From Candidatus Amulumruptor caecigallinarius (lineage in GTDB: Bacteria > Bacteroidota > Bacteroidia > Bacteroidales > Muribaculaceae), in the NCBI GenBank assembly GCA_944321825.1, contig CALUMU010000007.1, positions 1 to 64,000 of the forward strand: a stretch of DNA of 64,000 nucleotides, read 5' to 3'. The notes beneath the pieces were generated by a model that did not search any database, was not told the origin of the DNA, and was given only the letters and a program-made list of their open reading frames with translations. Made by a program: the position numbers and the translations under genes. Shown here piece after piece: positions 26,828-34,755 of this stretch (positions are counted from its first letter, which is position 1; each line of letters opens with the position of its first letter).

Positions 26828-28389
26828 TGGCCCAGAGCAACACACGTCTGTCACCCCGTCAGAAGATGATCAATCTGATGTACATCGTCCTGACGGCTAT
26901 GCTTGCACTCAATGTGTCGAGCGATGTCCTCGACGGCTTCAAGGAAGTCGAAGACGGGCTCGCACGCACCAACGAGACCGCATCCGACCGTAACAGCGGC
27001 ATCTACGGAGCCATCAGTGCCATGGCTCTCCAGAATCCCGAAAAGGGCAATCCATGGTTGGCCAAAGCCACAGCCGTGCGCCAAGAGTCACAGCGTCTTT
27101 ATGACGAAATCGACTCGCTCAAATACCTTATAGTCCGCGAAAGCGACGGCGAGGACGGAAATCCACGCGAAATCGTCAATCTCGACGACCTCGAATCAGC
27201 CGCCGTAGTCATGCTCAACCCCGCTACACGCCTCGGCGAGAAACTGCGCCAGCAACTCGATTCATACTCCGGCTTCGTGACCAAGATGATCGGCGACAGC
27301 GCGGTGGCACGCAACATCAAGAACGCCCTTTCGACCGCTCCTATCAAAAAGCCCGGCATAGCCCTTCCCGTCAAATGGGAGATAGCCAAATTTGAGGGCC
27401 AGCCAGTAGTCGCAGCGGTGACACACCTGACCAAACTTCAAAACGATCTGCGCTATGCCGAGGGAGAAACCCTCCAGCAGCTTCTGTCAGCCATCGATGC
27501 CACGGACGTAAGGGTCAACTCGCTCAACGCGTTCGTGATACCCCAGAGCCGCTACGTCATGAAAGGCTCCAAATACTCGGCCAACATAGTTGTCGCCGCT
27601 GTCGACACCACCGCCCGCCCTATCGTGACCATCAACGGCCGCCAGCTCGACAATGACCGAGGGCTGTACGAATTTACAGCCGGTACACCCGGCACATTCG
27701 ACTACTCAGGCTCTGTTACGTTCAACACTGCCAACGGCACAGACATGACCCTCCCGTTCCAGTCGTCATATACCGTCATGGAACCTATGGCATCCATTTC
27801 GGCGACAAACATGAACGTGCTATATGCCGGCATCGACAATCCGATAAGCATAGCCGTCCCCGGCATACCGATGAGCAGCATCAACGCCTCGATGACCAAC
27901 GGCTCGCTCACCCGCAACGGAGACAAGTGGATAGCCCGCCCCGCCCAGGTGGGTAGCGATGCCGAAATAACGGTCACCGCCCGGCTCGAAGGCGGTAACC
28001 AGCGCATAAGCTCCACGACATTCCGTGTGCGCCGTCTGCCCGACCCGACACCGTACATACCTTTCACCGGCGCATCAGGCCAGGAACGCTACAAAGGCGA
28101 CACCCCCATAAGCAAGGCATCGCTGATGAGCGCACAGGGACTCGGCGCAGCTATCGATGACGGCATACTCGACACGCCGTTCAAGGTGATTTCGTTCGAG
28201 ACTGTATCATTCGACTCCATGAACAACGCCATACCCGAGGTCAGCGACGGTCCCAACTTCTCGTCGCGCCAGCGCGAATCGTTCCGTCGGCTGTCACGGG
28301 GCAAACGCTTCTACATATCGCGCATCAAAGTGTCCGGCCCCGACGGCACACAGCGCACACTCCGCCCCATGGAAGTCATAGTAAACTAA
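26827..28389 (+). CDS. gldM: T9SS motor/periplasmic shaft protein GldM/PorM
   Basis: Single-pass protein (520 aa) whose helix near residues 15-34 (MYIVLTAMLALNVSSDVLDGF) pairs with GldL and whose long periplasmic part transmits motor motion to the GldK-GldN ring. The N-terminal SPRQKMINLMY, the helical D1 region with EIVNLDDLESA, and the beta-rich D2-D4 region (MSSINASMTNGSLTRNG, then the PxPTPYI segment) all match the family. Length is normal and the gene is intact. Confidence 0.95.
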   Translation: MAQSNTRLSPRQKMINLMYIVLTAMLALNVSSDVLDGFKEVEDGLARTNETASDRNSGIYGAISAMALQNPEKGNPWLAKATAVRQESQRLYDEIDSLKYLIVRESDGEDGNPREIVNLDDLESAAVVMLNPATRLGEKLRQQLDSYSGFVTKMIGDSAVARNIKNALSTAPIKKPGIALPVKWEIAKFEGQPVVAAVTHLTKLQNDLRYAEGETLQQLLSAIDATDVRVNSLNAFVIPQSRYVMKGSKYSANIVVAAVDTTARPIVTINGRQLDNDRGLYEFTAGTPGTFDYSGSVTFNTANGTDMTLPFQSSYTVMEPMASISATNMNVLYAGIDNPISIAVPGIPMSSINASMTNGSLTRNGDKWIARPAQVGSDAEITVTARLEGGNQRISSTTFRVRRLPDPTPYIPFTGASGQERYKGDTPISKASLMSAQGLGAAIDDGILDTPFKVISFETVSFDSMNNAIPEVSDGPNFSSRQRESFRRLSRGKRFYISRIKVSGPDGTQRTLRPMEVIVN

Positions 28390-28414
28390 CACGCCCATAT
28401 ATACAATACTGCAT

Positions 28415-29611
28415 ATGAAATTACCACGCTATATAGCCGCCCTGTCCCTTCTGGCACTCACCGCAATGTCAACGGTGGCACAGGAACGCTCCACCACCAC
28501 AGGCGTATCGCGGACCAATGCGGCCGAACGCCGACGCGCCCTCCAGCAGGCCGGACCAGGCATAACGCAGCGTATGCAGAACGCCTCCGAATCCACCCCC
28601 ATGAGCGATGCCGACCTCGAATGGATGCGCGTCATATACCGCGAACTCGACCTCAACAAGGTCAGCAATGCACCTCTGTATTACCCCGACGAGGTCATCG
28701 ACGGCCAGAAAAACCTCTTCCGCATCATCATGGAGCTCGTCGCATCAGGCCAGCTCCCGGTATATGAATACCTTGACGGACGCGAGATATTCAACGAGCA
28801 ATACCAAGTCAAGGTGCGCGACATGCTCGACCGCTTCCACATACTCTACTCCGATGCCAAAGGCTCTACCGAGAAGCGTCCGCGCTTCACCATCGAGGAT
28901 GCCGACGTTCCGGCCAACGAAGTCCTGTCGTATTACATAATAGAGCGTTGGGAGTTCGACCACCGCACCAATAAAGTCCGCTGCAACGTCGAGGCCCTAT
29001 GCCCTGTGCTCCACCGCAGCGGTGACTTCGGGGGCGAAGCGGTCAAATACCCGATGTTCTGGGTCAAATATGCCGATATAAAACCCTATTTGTCAACTAC
29101 TTCGATATTCGTCGACGACAGCAACAACCTCGCCACCCACACTATCTCCGACTATTTTGCCAAAGTGATGTATGACGGCGAGATATACAAGACCCGCAAT
29201 CTCCGCAACCTATCGCTGATGCAGATGTACAGCGACCCCGACCGCCGCAAAGAGGTGCAGGACAGCATACAGCGGAGTCTCGAAAACTGGGACAAGAAGA
29301 TGTGGGTGCCCACGCTTGAAGAGCTCGAAGAAGCCCGTATAGCCCGCGAAGAGGCCGAAGAAGCTGCCGCCAACGGCCAACAGACCGCCCCGGTCATCGA
29401 CAGCGAAGGACTCCCTGTCGTAGCTACGGAGGGAGCACAAGTCGAAGACAACACGCCAAAAGTCAATTCACGAGCACGCAAGAGCGAAGCCGACAAAAAG
29501 AAGTCACAGGAGAAGAAAAAGAAGTCGAAGAAACGGCCCAAGGTCAAGCGCGCCAAACCGTCAGGCACACAGCAGAGTGCCGAAAGGAGCGTGCGCAACC
29601 GCCGCCGGTAA
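28415..29611 (+). CDS. gldN: T9SS periplasmic ring protein GldN/PorN
   Basis: Periplasmic partner of GldK, 398 aa. Signal peptide about 1-22 (ending TVAQ). The core DLEWMRVIYRELDLNKVSNAPLYYP and IKPYLSTTSIFVDDSNNLA are characteristic of GldN/PorN. After about residue 320 there is an unusual tail, first acidic/Ala-rich and then very basic (repeated KK and KRPK), longer than a compact GldN; its role is unknown. It is last in the array and followed by a terminator. Confidence 0.93.
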   Translation: MKLPRYIAALSLLALTAMSTVAQERSTTTGVSRTNAAERRRALQQAGPGITQRMQNASESTPMSDADLEWMRVIYRELDLNKVSNAPLYYPDEVIDGQKNLFRIIMELVASGQLPVYEYLDGREIFNEQYQVKVRDMLDRFHILYSDAKGSTEKRPRFTIEDADVPANEVLSYYIIERWEFDHRTNKVRCNVEALCPVLHRSGDFGGEAVKYPMFWVKYADIKPYLSTTSIFVDDSNNLATHTISDYFAKVMYDGEIYKTRNLRNLSLMQMYSDPDRRKEVQDSIQRSLENWDKKMWVPTLEELEEARIAREEAEEAAANGQQTAPVIDSEGLPVVATEGAQVEDNTPKVNSRARKSEADKKKSQEKKKKSKKRPKVKRAKPSGTQQSAERSVRNRRR

Positions 29612-29645
29612 CACCGCATTCCATCCTCTGTTTTTCATAGTCCGA

Positions 29646-29680
29646 CCGCCCTCGCATGTTTTATCACGGGGGTGGTTTTT
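29646..29680 (+). terminator. Terminator of the T9SS array
   Basis: A 9-bp stem with two G-U pairs (CCGCCCTCG / CGGGGGTGG) and a 12-nt loop, followed by TTTTT. Confidence 0.85.
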
Positions 29681-29751
29681 CTATCTCCAGTCCGTAGGCA
29701 ATGATATTTTCAATCCTTGCCAGAAGGTCTAAAATGCCGTCAGCTGCATAG

Positions 29752-30010
29752 GGACGCACGGTCGGTGCGTCCTTGTGGCAGAGGTAGTCATGAACTCCGG
29801 CTCAGGGTGCTTTGCGGTTGAGGACGCACGAGCCGTGCGTACCTACTGATGGTGTTCCGAGAATCATGCAACACCCTCTGGAGGGGTACAAATACATCCA
29901 TAAAGCTCCGCAGGAGCGGAAGAACAGTAGGGCGAAGCGAAAGCTCCGTCATAAATGCCACACCAAAGGGCTCAGCCTCGCAGGGGCTGGGCACAAGCCC
30001 TGGCCACCAC
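29752..30010. repeat. REP-like palindrome cluster, including dispersed repeat copy 2
   Basis: Hairpins GGACGCAC...GTGCGTCC (29752-29772) and ACGCACG-AGC-CGTGCGT (29824-29840) are followed by ACCCTCTGGAGGGGT and then a block at 29894-29990. That block aligns with 13042-13140 (ACATCCATAAAGCTCC..., AGAACAGTAGGGCG, CAGCCTCGCAGGGGCTG). It fills most of the 620-bp gap between gldN and the FKBP gene. ORFs across it show no protein character. Confidence 0.8.
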
Positions 30011-30126
30011 CCGACGATCCCCTTGTCACCAACCACTCTTGTCCGCGGACCCTGAATTACCAGAATGTCCGAACCGCAATTAAGCATTTTTTGTTTAAAA
30101 TATGGCGTTATCAGCAAAAAAAGTCT

Positions 30127-30134
30127 TACTTTTG
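30127..30134 (+). promoter_or_regulatory. Probable -7 element for the FKBP gene
   Basis: TACTTTTG matches TAnnTTTG and lies 98 bp before the ATG. No convincing TTTG at -33 spacing. Confidence 0.45.
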
Positions 30135-30232
30135 CCACGGCTAAATTTACTATATCGGGAACATAAACGCCCCGATTGTTTTAAGTTTTTAATTTCCAAT
30201 TTAAGTACATAAACATCAATCGCATAGATTTT

Positions 30233-30859
30233 ATGGAGACAACCGGTCTTGACCGCATCAGCTATGCCCTCGGACTGAGCATGGGCAACAATTTCAAAGC
30301 CTCCGGGATAAAGGAAATCGATTTCACCGAATTTGCTGCCGGTGTCGAAGCCGTGTTCGCAGGCACCAAGCCCAAGATGAGCTACGACGAAGCCAAGGAA
30401 GTGATACGCAGATTCTTCACCGCCATGGAAGAGCGCAACCAGGCCGAAGCCCGCAAGATGGCCGATGTCAACGAGAAAGCCGGGAAAGACTTCCTTGAGC
30501 AAAACGGCAAACGCCCCGAAGTAAAGACGACTCCCTCCGGACTCCAGTACGAGATACTCACCGAGGGTACAGGAGCCATGCCGTCGGCATCCGACCAGGT
30601 AAAGGTACATTACACAGGTATGCTCATCGACGGCACGGTATTCGACAGCTCCGTAGAGCGCGGCGAACCGGCCACATTCGGCGTAACACAGGTCATCCCC
30701 GGATGGGTAGAAGCGCTGCAGATGATGAAAGCCGGCTCCAAGTGGAGGCTTTACATCCCGTCGTCACTCGCATACGGCCCCAACGGCGCTGGCGGCGTGA
30801 TAGGTCCCAACGCCACTCTTATCTTCGATGTCGAGCTGCTTGAAGTCATCGGCAAATAA
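30233..30859 (+). CDS. FKBP-type peptidyl-prolyl isomerase, Mip/FklB-like
   Basis: Peptidyl-prolyl cis-trans isomerase of 208 aa. An N-terminal helical dimerisation domain (about 1-100; DRISYALGLSMGNNFKASG) precedes an FKBP domain (about 112-208). The FKBP domain contains VHYTGMLIDGTVFDSSVERGEP, GVTQVIPGWVEALQ and LAYGPNGAGGVIGPNATLIFDVELL. No signal peptide is seen, so it is probably cytoplasmic. It is followed 65 bp later by a lipoprotein paralogue. Proximity to the T9SS genes is suggestive only, because a terminator separates them. Confidence 0.93.
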   Translation: METTGLDRISYALGLSMGNNFKASGIKEIDFTEFAAGVEAVFAGTKPKMSYDEAKEVIRRFFTAMEERNQAEARKMADVNEKAGKDFLEQNGKRPEVKTTPSGLQYEILTEGTGAMPSASDQVKVHYTGMLIDGTVFDSSVERGEPATFGVTQVIPGWVEALQMMKAGSKWRLYIPSSLAYGPNGAGGVIGPNATLIFDVELLEVIGK

Positions 30860-30924
30860 AAGCCTACTGTATAATCAGAGAAACACAATCACATAATTAT
30901 AATATCTATCATTCACTACCAGTT

Positions 30925-31827
30925 ATGAAGAAACTCGTCATGGCTTGCGGCATAGCCGCTCTCGCCATCGCAACAGTCAGCTGCACCCAGTCAAGCAGCA
31001 AAGGCAACGACTCATTCGCCGACTCTATCGCTGAATACATGGGCACCGTACAGGGTTCCGACATCGCAAGCAGCTACGCCAACCTCGACTCGGCACAGCG
31101 TGCCACCATGTCAAAGGATGCAATCCTCGCCGGTATCAAGACCGTCCTCATGGCCGACACCGCCGACAAAGGCTACTTGGCCGGACTCAACATCGGCATC
31201 GGACTGATGCAGCAGGCAAGCTATCCCGACCAGGCCGGTGTCAAGATTGACCGCCAGCTCCTTTTCGAGAAATTCGCAGCAGCGTTCAAGGCCGACAGCG
31301 TAGCCGACATGACACAGAACCGCCAGACACTCCAAGGTCTCATGATGCAGCTGCAACGTAAAGCCATGGAAGCCCAGCAGGCTGCCGAAAAAGCTCGCCG
31401 CGAAGAAGCCGCCAACTCTCCCGAAGCCAAAGCCAACGAGAAAGCCGGTTCAGAATATGCCGCAAAGATGAAAGCTGAAGATAAAGCCTACCAGACCACC
31501 GAGTCCGGCCTCGTCTATAAGGTCGACAAAGCCGGATCAGGCGCGTCTCCCAAAGACACCGATGTGGTCAAGGTCAAATACACCGGCCGGCACATCGACG
31601 GCACCACTTTCGACACCAGCGGCGACCGAGCAGTGGATTTCCCTGTCAACGGCGTAGTACCCGGCTTCTCTGAAGCCCTCAAAATGATGAAGAAGGGTGC
31701 GAAATACACTGTAATCATCCCCGGAAATCTCGCTTACGGACCTGAAGGCACCCCTGACGGCAACATCAAAGCCAACGAAACCCTCGTGTTCGACATCGAA
31801 CTCGTCGACATAAACGCCAAGAAATAA
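30925..31827 (+). CDS. FKBP-type peptidyl-prolyl isomerase lipoprotein
   Basis: A 300-aa Mip-like isomerase exported as a lipoprotein: the lipobox ATVSC puts the lipidated Cys at residue 20. The N-terminal helical domain extends to about 190 and includes a long Ala/Glu/Lys-rich helix (about 135-175). The FKBP domain (about 195-300) has VKYTGRHIDGTTFDTS, NGVVPGFSEALKMM and LAYGPEGTPDGN. It probably assists folding of envelope proteins in the periplasm. It is arranged in tandem with the cytoplasmic-type paralogue upstream. Confidence 0.93.
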   Translation: MKKLVMACGIAALAIATVSCTQSSSKGNDSFADSIAEYMGTVQGSDIASSYANLDSAQRATMSKDAILAGIKTVLMADTADKGYLAGLNIGIGLMQQASYPDQAGVKIDRQLLFEKFAAAFKADSVADMTQNRQTLQGLMMQLQRKAMEAQQAAEKARREEAANSPEAKANEKAGSEYAAKMKAEDKAYQTTESGLVYKVDKAGSGASPKDTDVVKVKYTGRHIDGTTFDTSGDRAVDFPVNGVVPGFSEALKMMKKGAKYTVIIPGNLAYGPEGTPDGNIKANETLVFDIELVDINAKK

Positions 31828-32040
31828 TATCAGCCACACACAGACCCACCAATCAGGAGTGTCCGTCTGACCGATATTATAAAACCTGTTAAAATGACAC
31901 GTCCTTACACCACTGTCCTCACAAATGGTATTTGGACGTGCCGTTTTCTCCACCAACAATTACCAATTGCCAAAATCCCACATGTGGATTTTTATTAGGA
32001 ATCACTTACATCTAACATCTTTTTCCAACAATCTCCAAAG

Positions 32041-32844
32041 ATGAAAAAGCATTTTTCGACACTCGCAGCCTTCTCTGTCATCATGCTGTCGCTCACATCA
32101 TGCTCCAACGATGACGACGAACCGATGGATGTACCAGGTCTGGCAAGCGTGACATTCAACACCAACGCCACCATTCAGTACAGCTCTGACAATGGAGCCT
32201 GGGTCAACTGCTACGACCCCACTATGACAAATGCGCTGACCTATACAGGACTCAACTTCTCTCACCAGGTGAGCGAGTACGCCGGGGAATATTACTGGTC
32301 AGGTTTCTGCCCCTCCAACAGCACCGAATATGCATCACACCCCGATGATTACCTCGATTACCAGTGGAGCTCCATCACCGGTGGCGGCCTCAACTATGCC
32401 GGCAGCAAACTTCCGTTCTTGGTGGCCAACTGGAACACTGGCGAATCACTCGAAACCATCCCAGCCAATCCCTCGCTCAAGATGATGCCGTCAGCCGGAG
32501 GCTCTTTCCGCCCCTACCGTATTTCCATCACCAACTCTTCATACACATATTATAATATGCGTGACGGCATAGGATATGGTGACGGCAGCGACAAATTCAC
32601 ATCGACCGATGATTTCCTCAAAGTCTACTTCATCGGTGTGCGCAACGGCTACAAGACCGGCACAGTCACAGCCAGCCTCGCCAACGGCACACAGCTGCTC
32701 AGCCAGTGGGTCAGCGTCAACCTGCAGCCCCTCGGAGAGGTCGATTACATATACTGCCAGATGGAGTCATCCAAAGCCAACGAGTGGGGTATGCTGACAC
32801 CTGCATATTTCTGCGTCGGTGACGTTATCGTATTTGCACAGTGA
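32041..32844 (+). CDS. DUF4465 lipoprotein
   Basis: A 267-aa lipoprotein: the hydrophobic signal ends in LTSC (Cys 21), followed by an Asp-rich surface-export-like stretch SNDDDE. The body resembles DUF4465: strands with YYWSGFCPSNST, DYLDYQWSSITGGG and FLKVYFIGVRNGYKTGTVTASL. DUF4465 proteins are common in gut Bacteroidales, sometimes near cobalamin or receptor loci, but the function is unknown. The acidic residues right after the Cys resemble the lipoprotein export signal described in Bacteroides, so surface exposure is plausible (inference). Confidence 0.75.
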   Translation: MKKHFSTLAAFSVIMLSLTSCSNDDDEPMDVPGLASVTFNTNATIQYSSDNGAWVNCYDPTMTNALTYTGLNFSHQVSEYAGEYYWSGFCPSNSTEYASHPDDYLDYQWSSITGGGLNYAGSKLPFLVANWNTGESLETIPANPSLKMMPSAGGSFRPYRISITNSSYTYYNMRDGIGYGDGSDKFTSTDDFLKVYFIGVRNGYKTGTVTASLANGTQLLSQWVSVNLQPLGEVDYIYCQMESSKANEWGMLTPAYFCVGDVIVFAQ

Positions 32845-32857
32845 TGCCTTATAGCAC

Positions 32858-33790
32858 ATGCCCAAGAAGATAGTATTTTTCGGGACTCCCGAATTTGCCG
32901 TACCCTCGCTTGACGCTCTCGTCAGCGGGGGTTTCGACATTGCTGCGGTAGTCACCGCGACCGACAAGCCGGCTGGTCGAGGCCACGCCATGACCCCCTC
33001 GGCAGTGAAAAAATACGCTCTTGCACACGGCATCCCGGTGCTGCAGCCCGAGAAGCTCCGCGACCCGGAGTTTGTCGACACCTTGCGCTCCATCGGAGCC
33101 GACCTGTTCGTGGTAATAGCGTTCCGTATGATGCCGGAGATAGTATGGGCCATGCCGCCGTTAGGCACGTTCAACCTGCACGCTTCGCTGCTGCCCAAAT
33201 ACCGGGGAGCCGCCCCTATCAACTGGGCGGTAATCAACGGCGAGACCGAAACCGGCGTGACGACATTCTTCCTCAGCCACGACATCGACACCGGCGACAT
33301 AATCGACCGTGTCGCAGCTCCGATATATCCCACCGACTGCGTAGGCGACGTCCATGACCGCCTGATGGAGTTAGGAGCGCGGCTGACAGTCGCCACCGTA
33401 CATAAGATATTTGACGGGACGGTCACACGGCAGCCGCAAAGCGCATTGTTGGCCGGCATCCAGCCTACCCCGGCTCCTAAGATATTCCGCGAGACATGCC
33501 TTATAGACTGGAATCGCCCGGCAGAGGAGATACATAATCTCATCCGCGGGCTGTCGCCATACCCTGCCGCATGGGCTCCGCTGTCGTTAGCCGGCGAAGA
33601 GGCGAAACCCATCAAAATCTTCAGCTCTGAAGTCACAGACCTCCCCTCGGAAAGCACCCCGGGTACAGTCACCATCGACGGTGACCGTCTGCTGGTCGAC
33701 ACTGCCACAAACCGCCTGTCGCTCCTGTTGATACAGCCCCCCGGCAAACGCCGCATGTCCACACCCGACCTGCTGCGCGGATTGCGCTGA
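32858..33790 (+). CDS. fmt: Methionyl-tRNA formyltransferase
   Basis: Formylates initiator Met-tRNA using 10-formyl-THF. The 310-aa protein has the N-terminal IVFFGTPEFAVPSLDAL, the catalytic block FNLHASLLPKYRGAAPINWAVINGE with Asn/His, the Asp in SHDIDTGDII, and a C-terminal OB-type domain (about 205-310) with IRGLSPYPAAW. It is intact with normal length. It starts 13 bp after the DUF4465 gene and is followed by a large hairpin. Confidence 0.96.
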   Translation: MPKKIVFFGTPEFAVPSLDALVSGGFDIAAVVTATDKPAGRGHAMTPSAVKKYALAHGIPVLQPEKLRDPEFVDTLRSIGADLFVVIAFRMMPEIVWAMPPLGTFNLHASLLPKYRGAAPINWAVINGETETGVTTFFLSHDIDTGDIIDRVAAPIYPTDCVGDVHDRLMELGARLTVATVHKIFDGTVTRQPQSALLAGIQPTPAPKIFRETCLIDWNRPAEEIHNLIRGLSPYPAAWAPLSLAGEEAKPIKIFSSEVTDLPSESTPGTVTIDGDRLLVDTATNRLSLLLIQPPGKRRMSTPDLLRGLR

Positions 33791-33815
33791 CAGCCCCACA
33801 TTTACCACTAATATT

Positions 33816-33875
33816 AAAACCTGGTCACAAATTGTAACAAATCTTATCTTTGTTACAATTTTGTTACCAGGTTTT
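33816..33875. terminator. 26-bp-arm hairpin after fmt
   Basis: Arms 33816-33841 and 33849-33875 pair almost perfectly (one substitution, one bulge): AAAACCTGGT...TTGTAACAAA and its complement, with the 7-nt loop TCTTATC. TTTTATTC follows on the plus strand. The position fits a terminator for fmt; the symmetric TTGTAACA/TGTTACAA halves would also suit a protein-binding site. Confidence 0.7.
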
Positions 33876-33958
33876 ATTCTATAATTTACTATAAATCAAC
33901 TATTTGTGATTTTTGTTCACTTTTTTGGCTTTTTTCTTGATTTTTTCACAAAAAAAAC

Positions 33959-33989
33959 TTGGTACACGTAAGGTTCTTTCATACATTTG
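33959..33989 (+). promoter_or_regulatory. Probable promoter of the ECF sigma gene
   Basis: TTGG (33959-33962), a 19-nt spacer, then TACATTTG (33982-33989) matching TAnnTTTG. The leader to the preferred ATG is about 150 nt. Confidence 0.6.
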
Positions 33990-34142
33990 TATCATAACAC
34001 TAACTCAAAACAATAATTACTTCATTTTTCACCATCACCCCTCTCTCCTTCGGATGCCTTCTGACCGAGGGAAAATACATCAAAAATGACATCGAAGGCA
34101 TCACACCGACCAAAATTCATCACCAACCAACCATCACGCATT

Positions 34143-34643
34143 ATGAAACCAGCTATCGCACTCGAACTAACCAAGATGCAGGACAACCTGCTCAACTTCG
34201 CTATGATGCTCACATCCAACCGTGACGACGCATACGACCTCCTTCAGGACACATCCCTCAAGGTGCTCGCCAACGAAGACAAATACGCCGAAGACACCAA
34301 CTTCAAAGGTTGGGTATTCACAATCATGCGCAACATATTCATCAACAACTACCGCCGCGTAGTGCGTTCTGCAACAGTCATCGACACCACTGACGACCTG
34401 TTCCACCTCAACCTCTCGCAGGATTCCGGCATCACAAGCCCCGAAGGTACATACTGCGCCGGAGAAATCACACAGGCCATCAAAGAGCTTCCCGACGAAT
34501 ACAGCATCCCGTTCTCGATGCACGTAGCCGGTTACAAGTACAACGAGATTGCCGAAAAAATCAATGTACCCCTCGGCACGGTCAAATCACGCATATTCTT
34601 CGCCCGCCGCAAGCTCCAGACCCGCTTTGCCGATTACCAGTAA
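34143..34643 (+). CDS. ECF-type RNA polymerase sigma factor
   Basis: Sigma-70-family regulator of 166 aa from the preferred ATG (MKPAIALELTK); a start 19 codons upstream (34086) gives a Lys/Pro-rich extension without homology signals. Region 2 shows MLTSNRDDAYDLLQDTSLKVLAN and FKGWVFTIMRNIFINNYRR. Region 4 has YKYNEIAEKINVPLGTVKSRIFFARRKL, a helix-turn-helix with the classical TVKSR. No anti-sigma gene is adjacent, which places it among the stand-alone ECFs. Its regulon is unknown. Confidence 0.92.
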   Translation: MKPAIALELTKMQDNLLNFAMMLTSNRDDAYDLLQDTSLKVLANEDKYAEDTNFKGWVFTIMRNIFINNYRRVVRSATVIDTTDDLFHLNLSQDSGITSPEGTYCAGEITQAIKELPDEYSIPFSMHVAGYKYNEIAEKINVPLGTVKSRIFFARRKLQTRFADYQ

Positions 34644-34688
34644 TCTTGGGCAAGTCAGCTACTCTACAATAAATTATATAAACGGACA

Positions 34689-34718
34689 AGGCTGTGCCAA
34701 AATGAACTGGCGCGGCCT
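34689..34718. terminator. Hairpin between the convergent sigma and kinase genes
   Basis: An 11-bp stem with two G-U pairs, AGGCTGTGCCA / TGGCGCGGCCT, with an 8-nt loop, between converging stops. Confidence 0.7.
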
Positions 34719-34755
34719 CGTTCGCTTGTAATGACCGTGACACAAAACAGACCTG

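Noticed and set aside
29812-30144. 110-codon ORF whose middle (IHKAPQERKNSRA) resembles a frame at 13008-13232
   Set aside because: The likeness comes from the underlying DNA repeat with palindromes; neither frame has protein-like features, so I treat both as non-coding repeats.
32041-32844. DUF4465 protein as a T9SS cargo
   Set aside because: It has a lipoprotein signal and no recognisable C-terminal CTD sorting domain.
32767-33801. 344-codon open frame antisense to fmt
   Set aside because: Fmt is complete on the other strand; the antisense product is Ser/Arg/Met-rich without structure.
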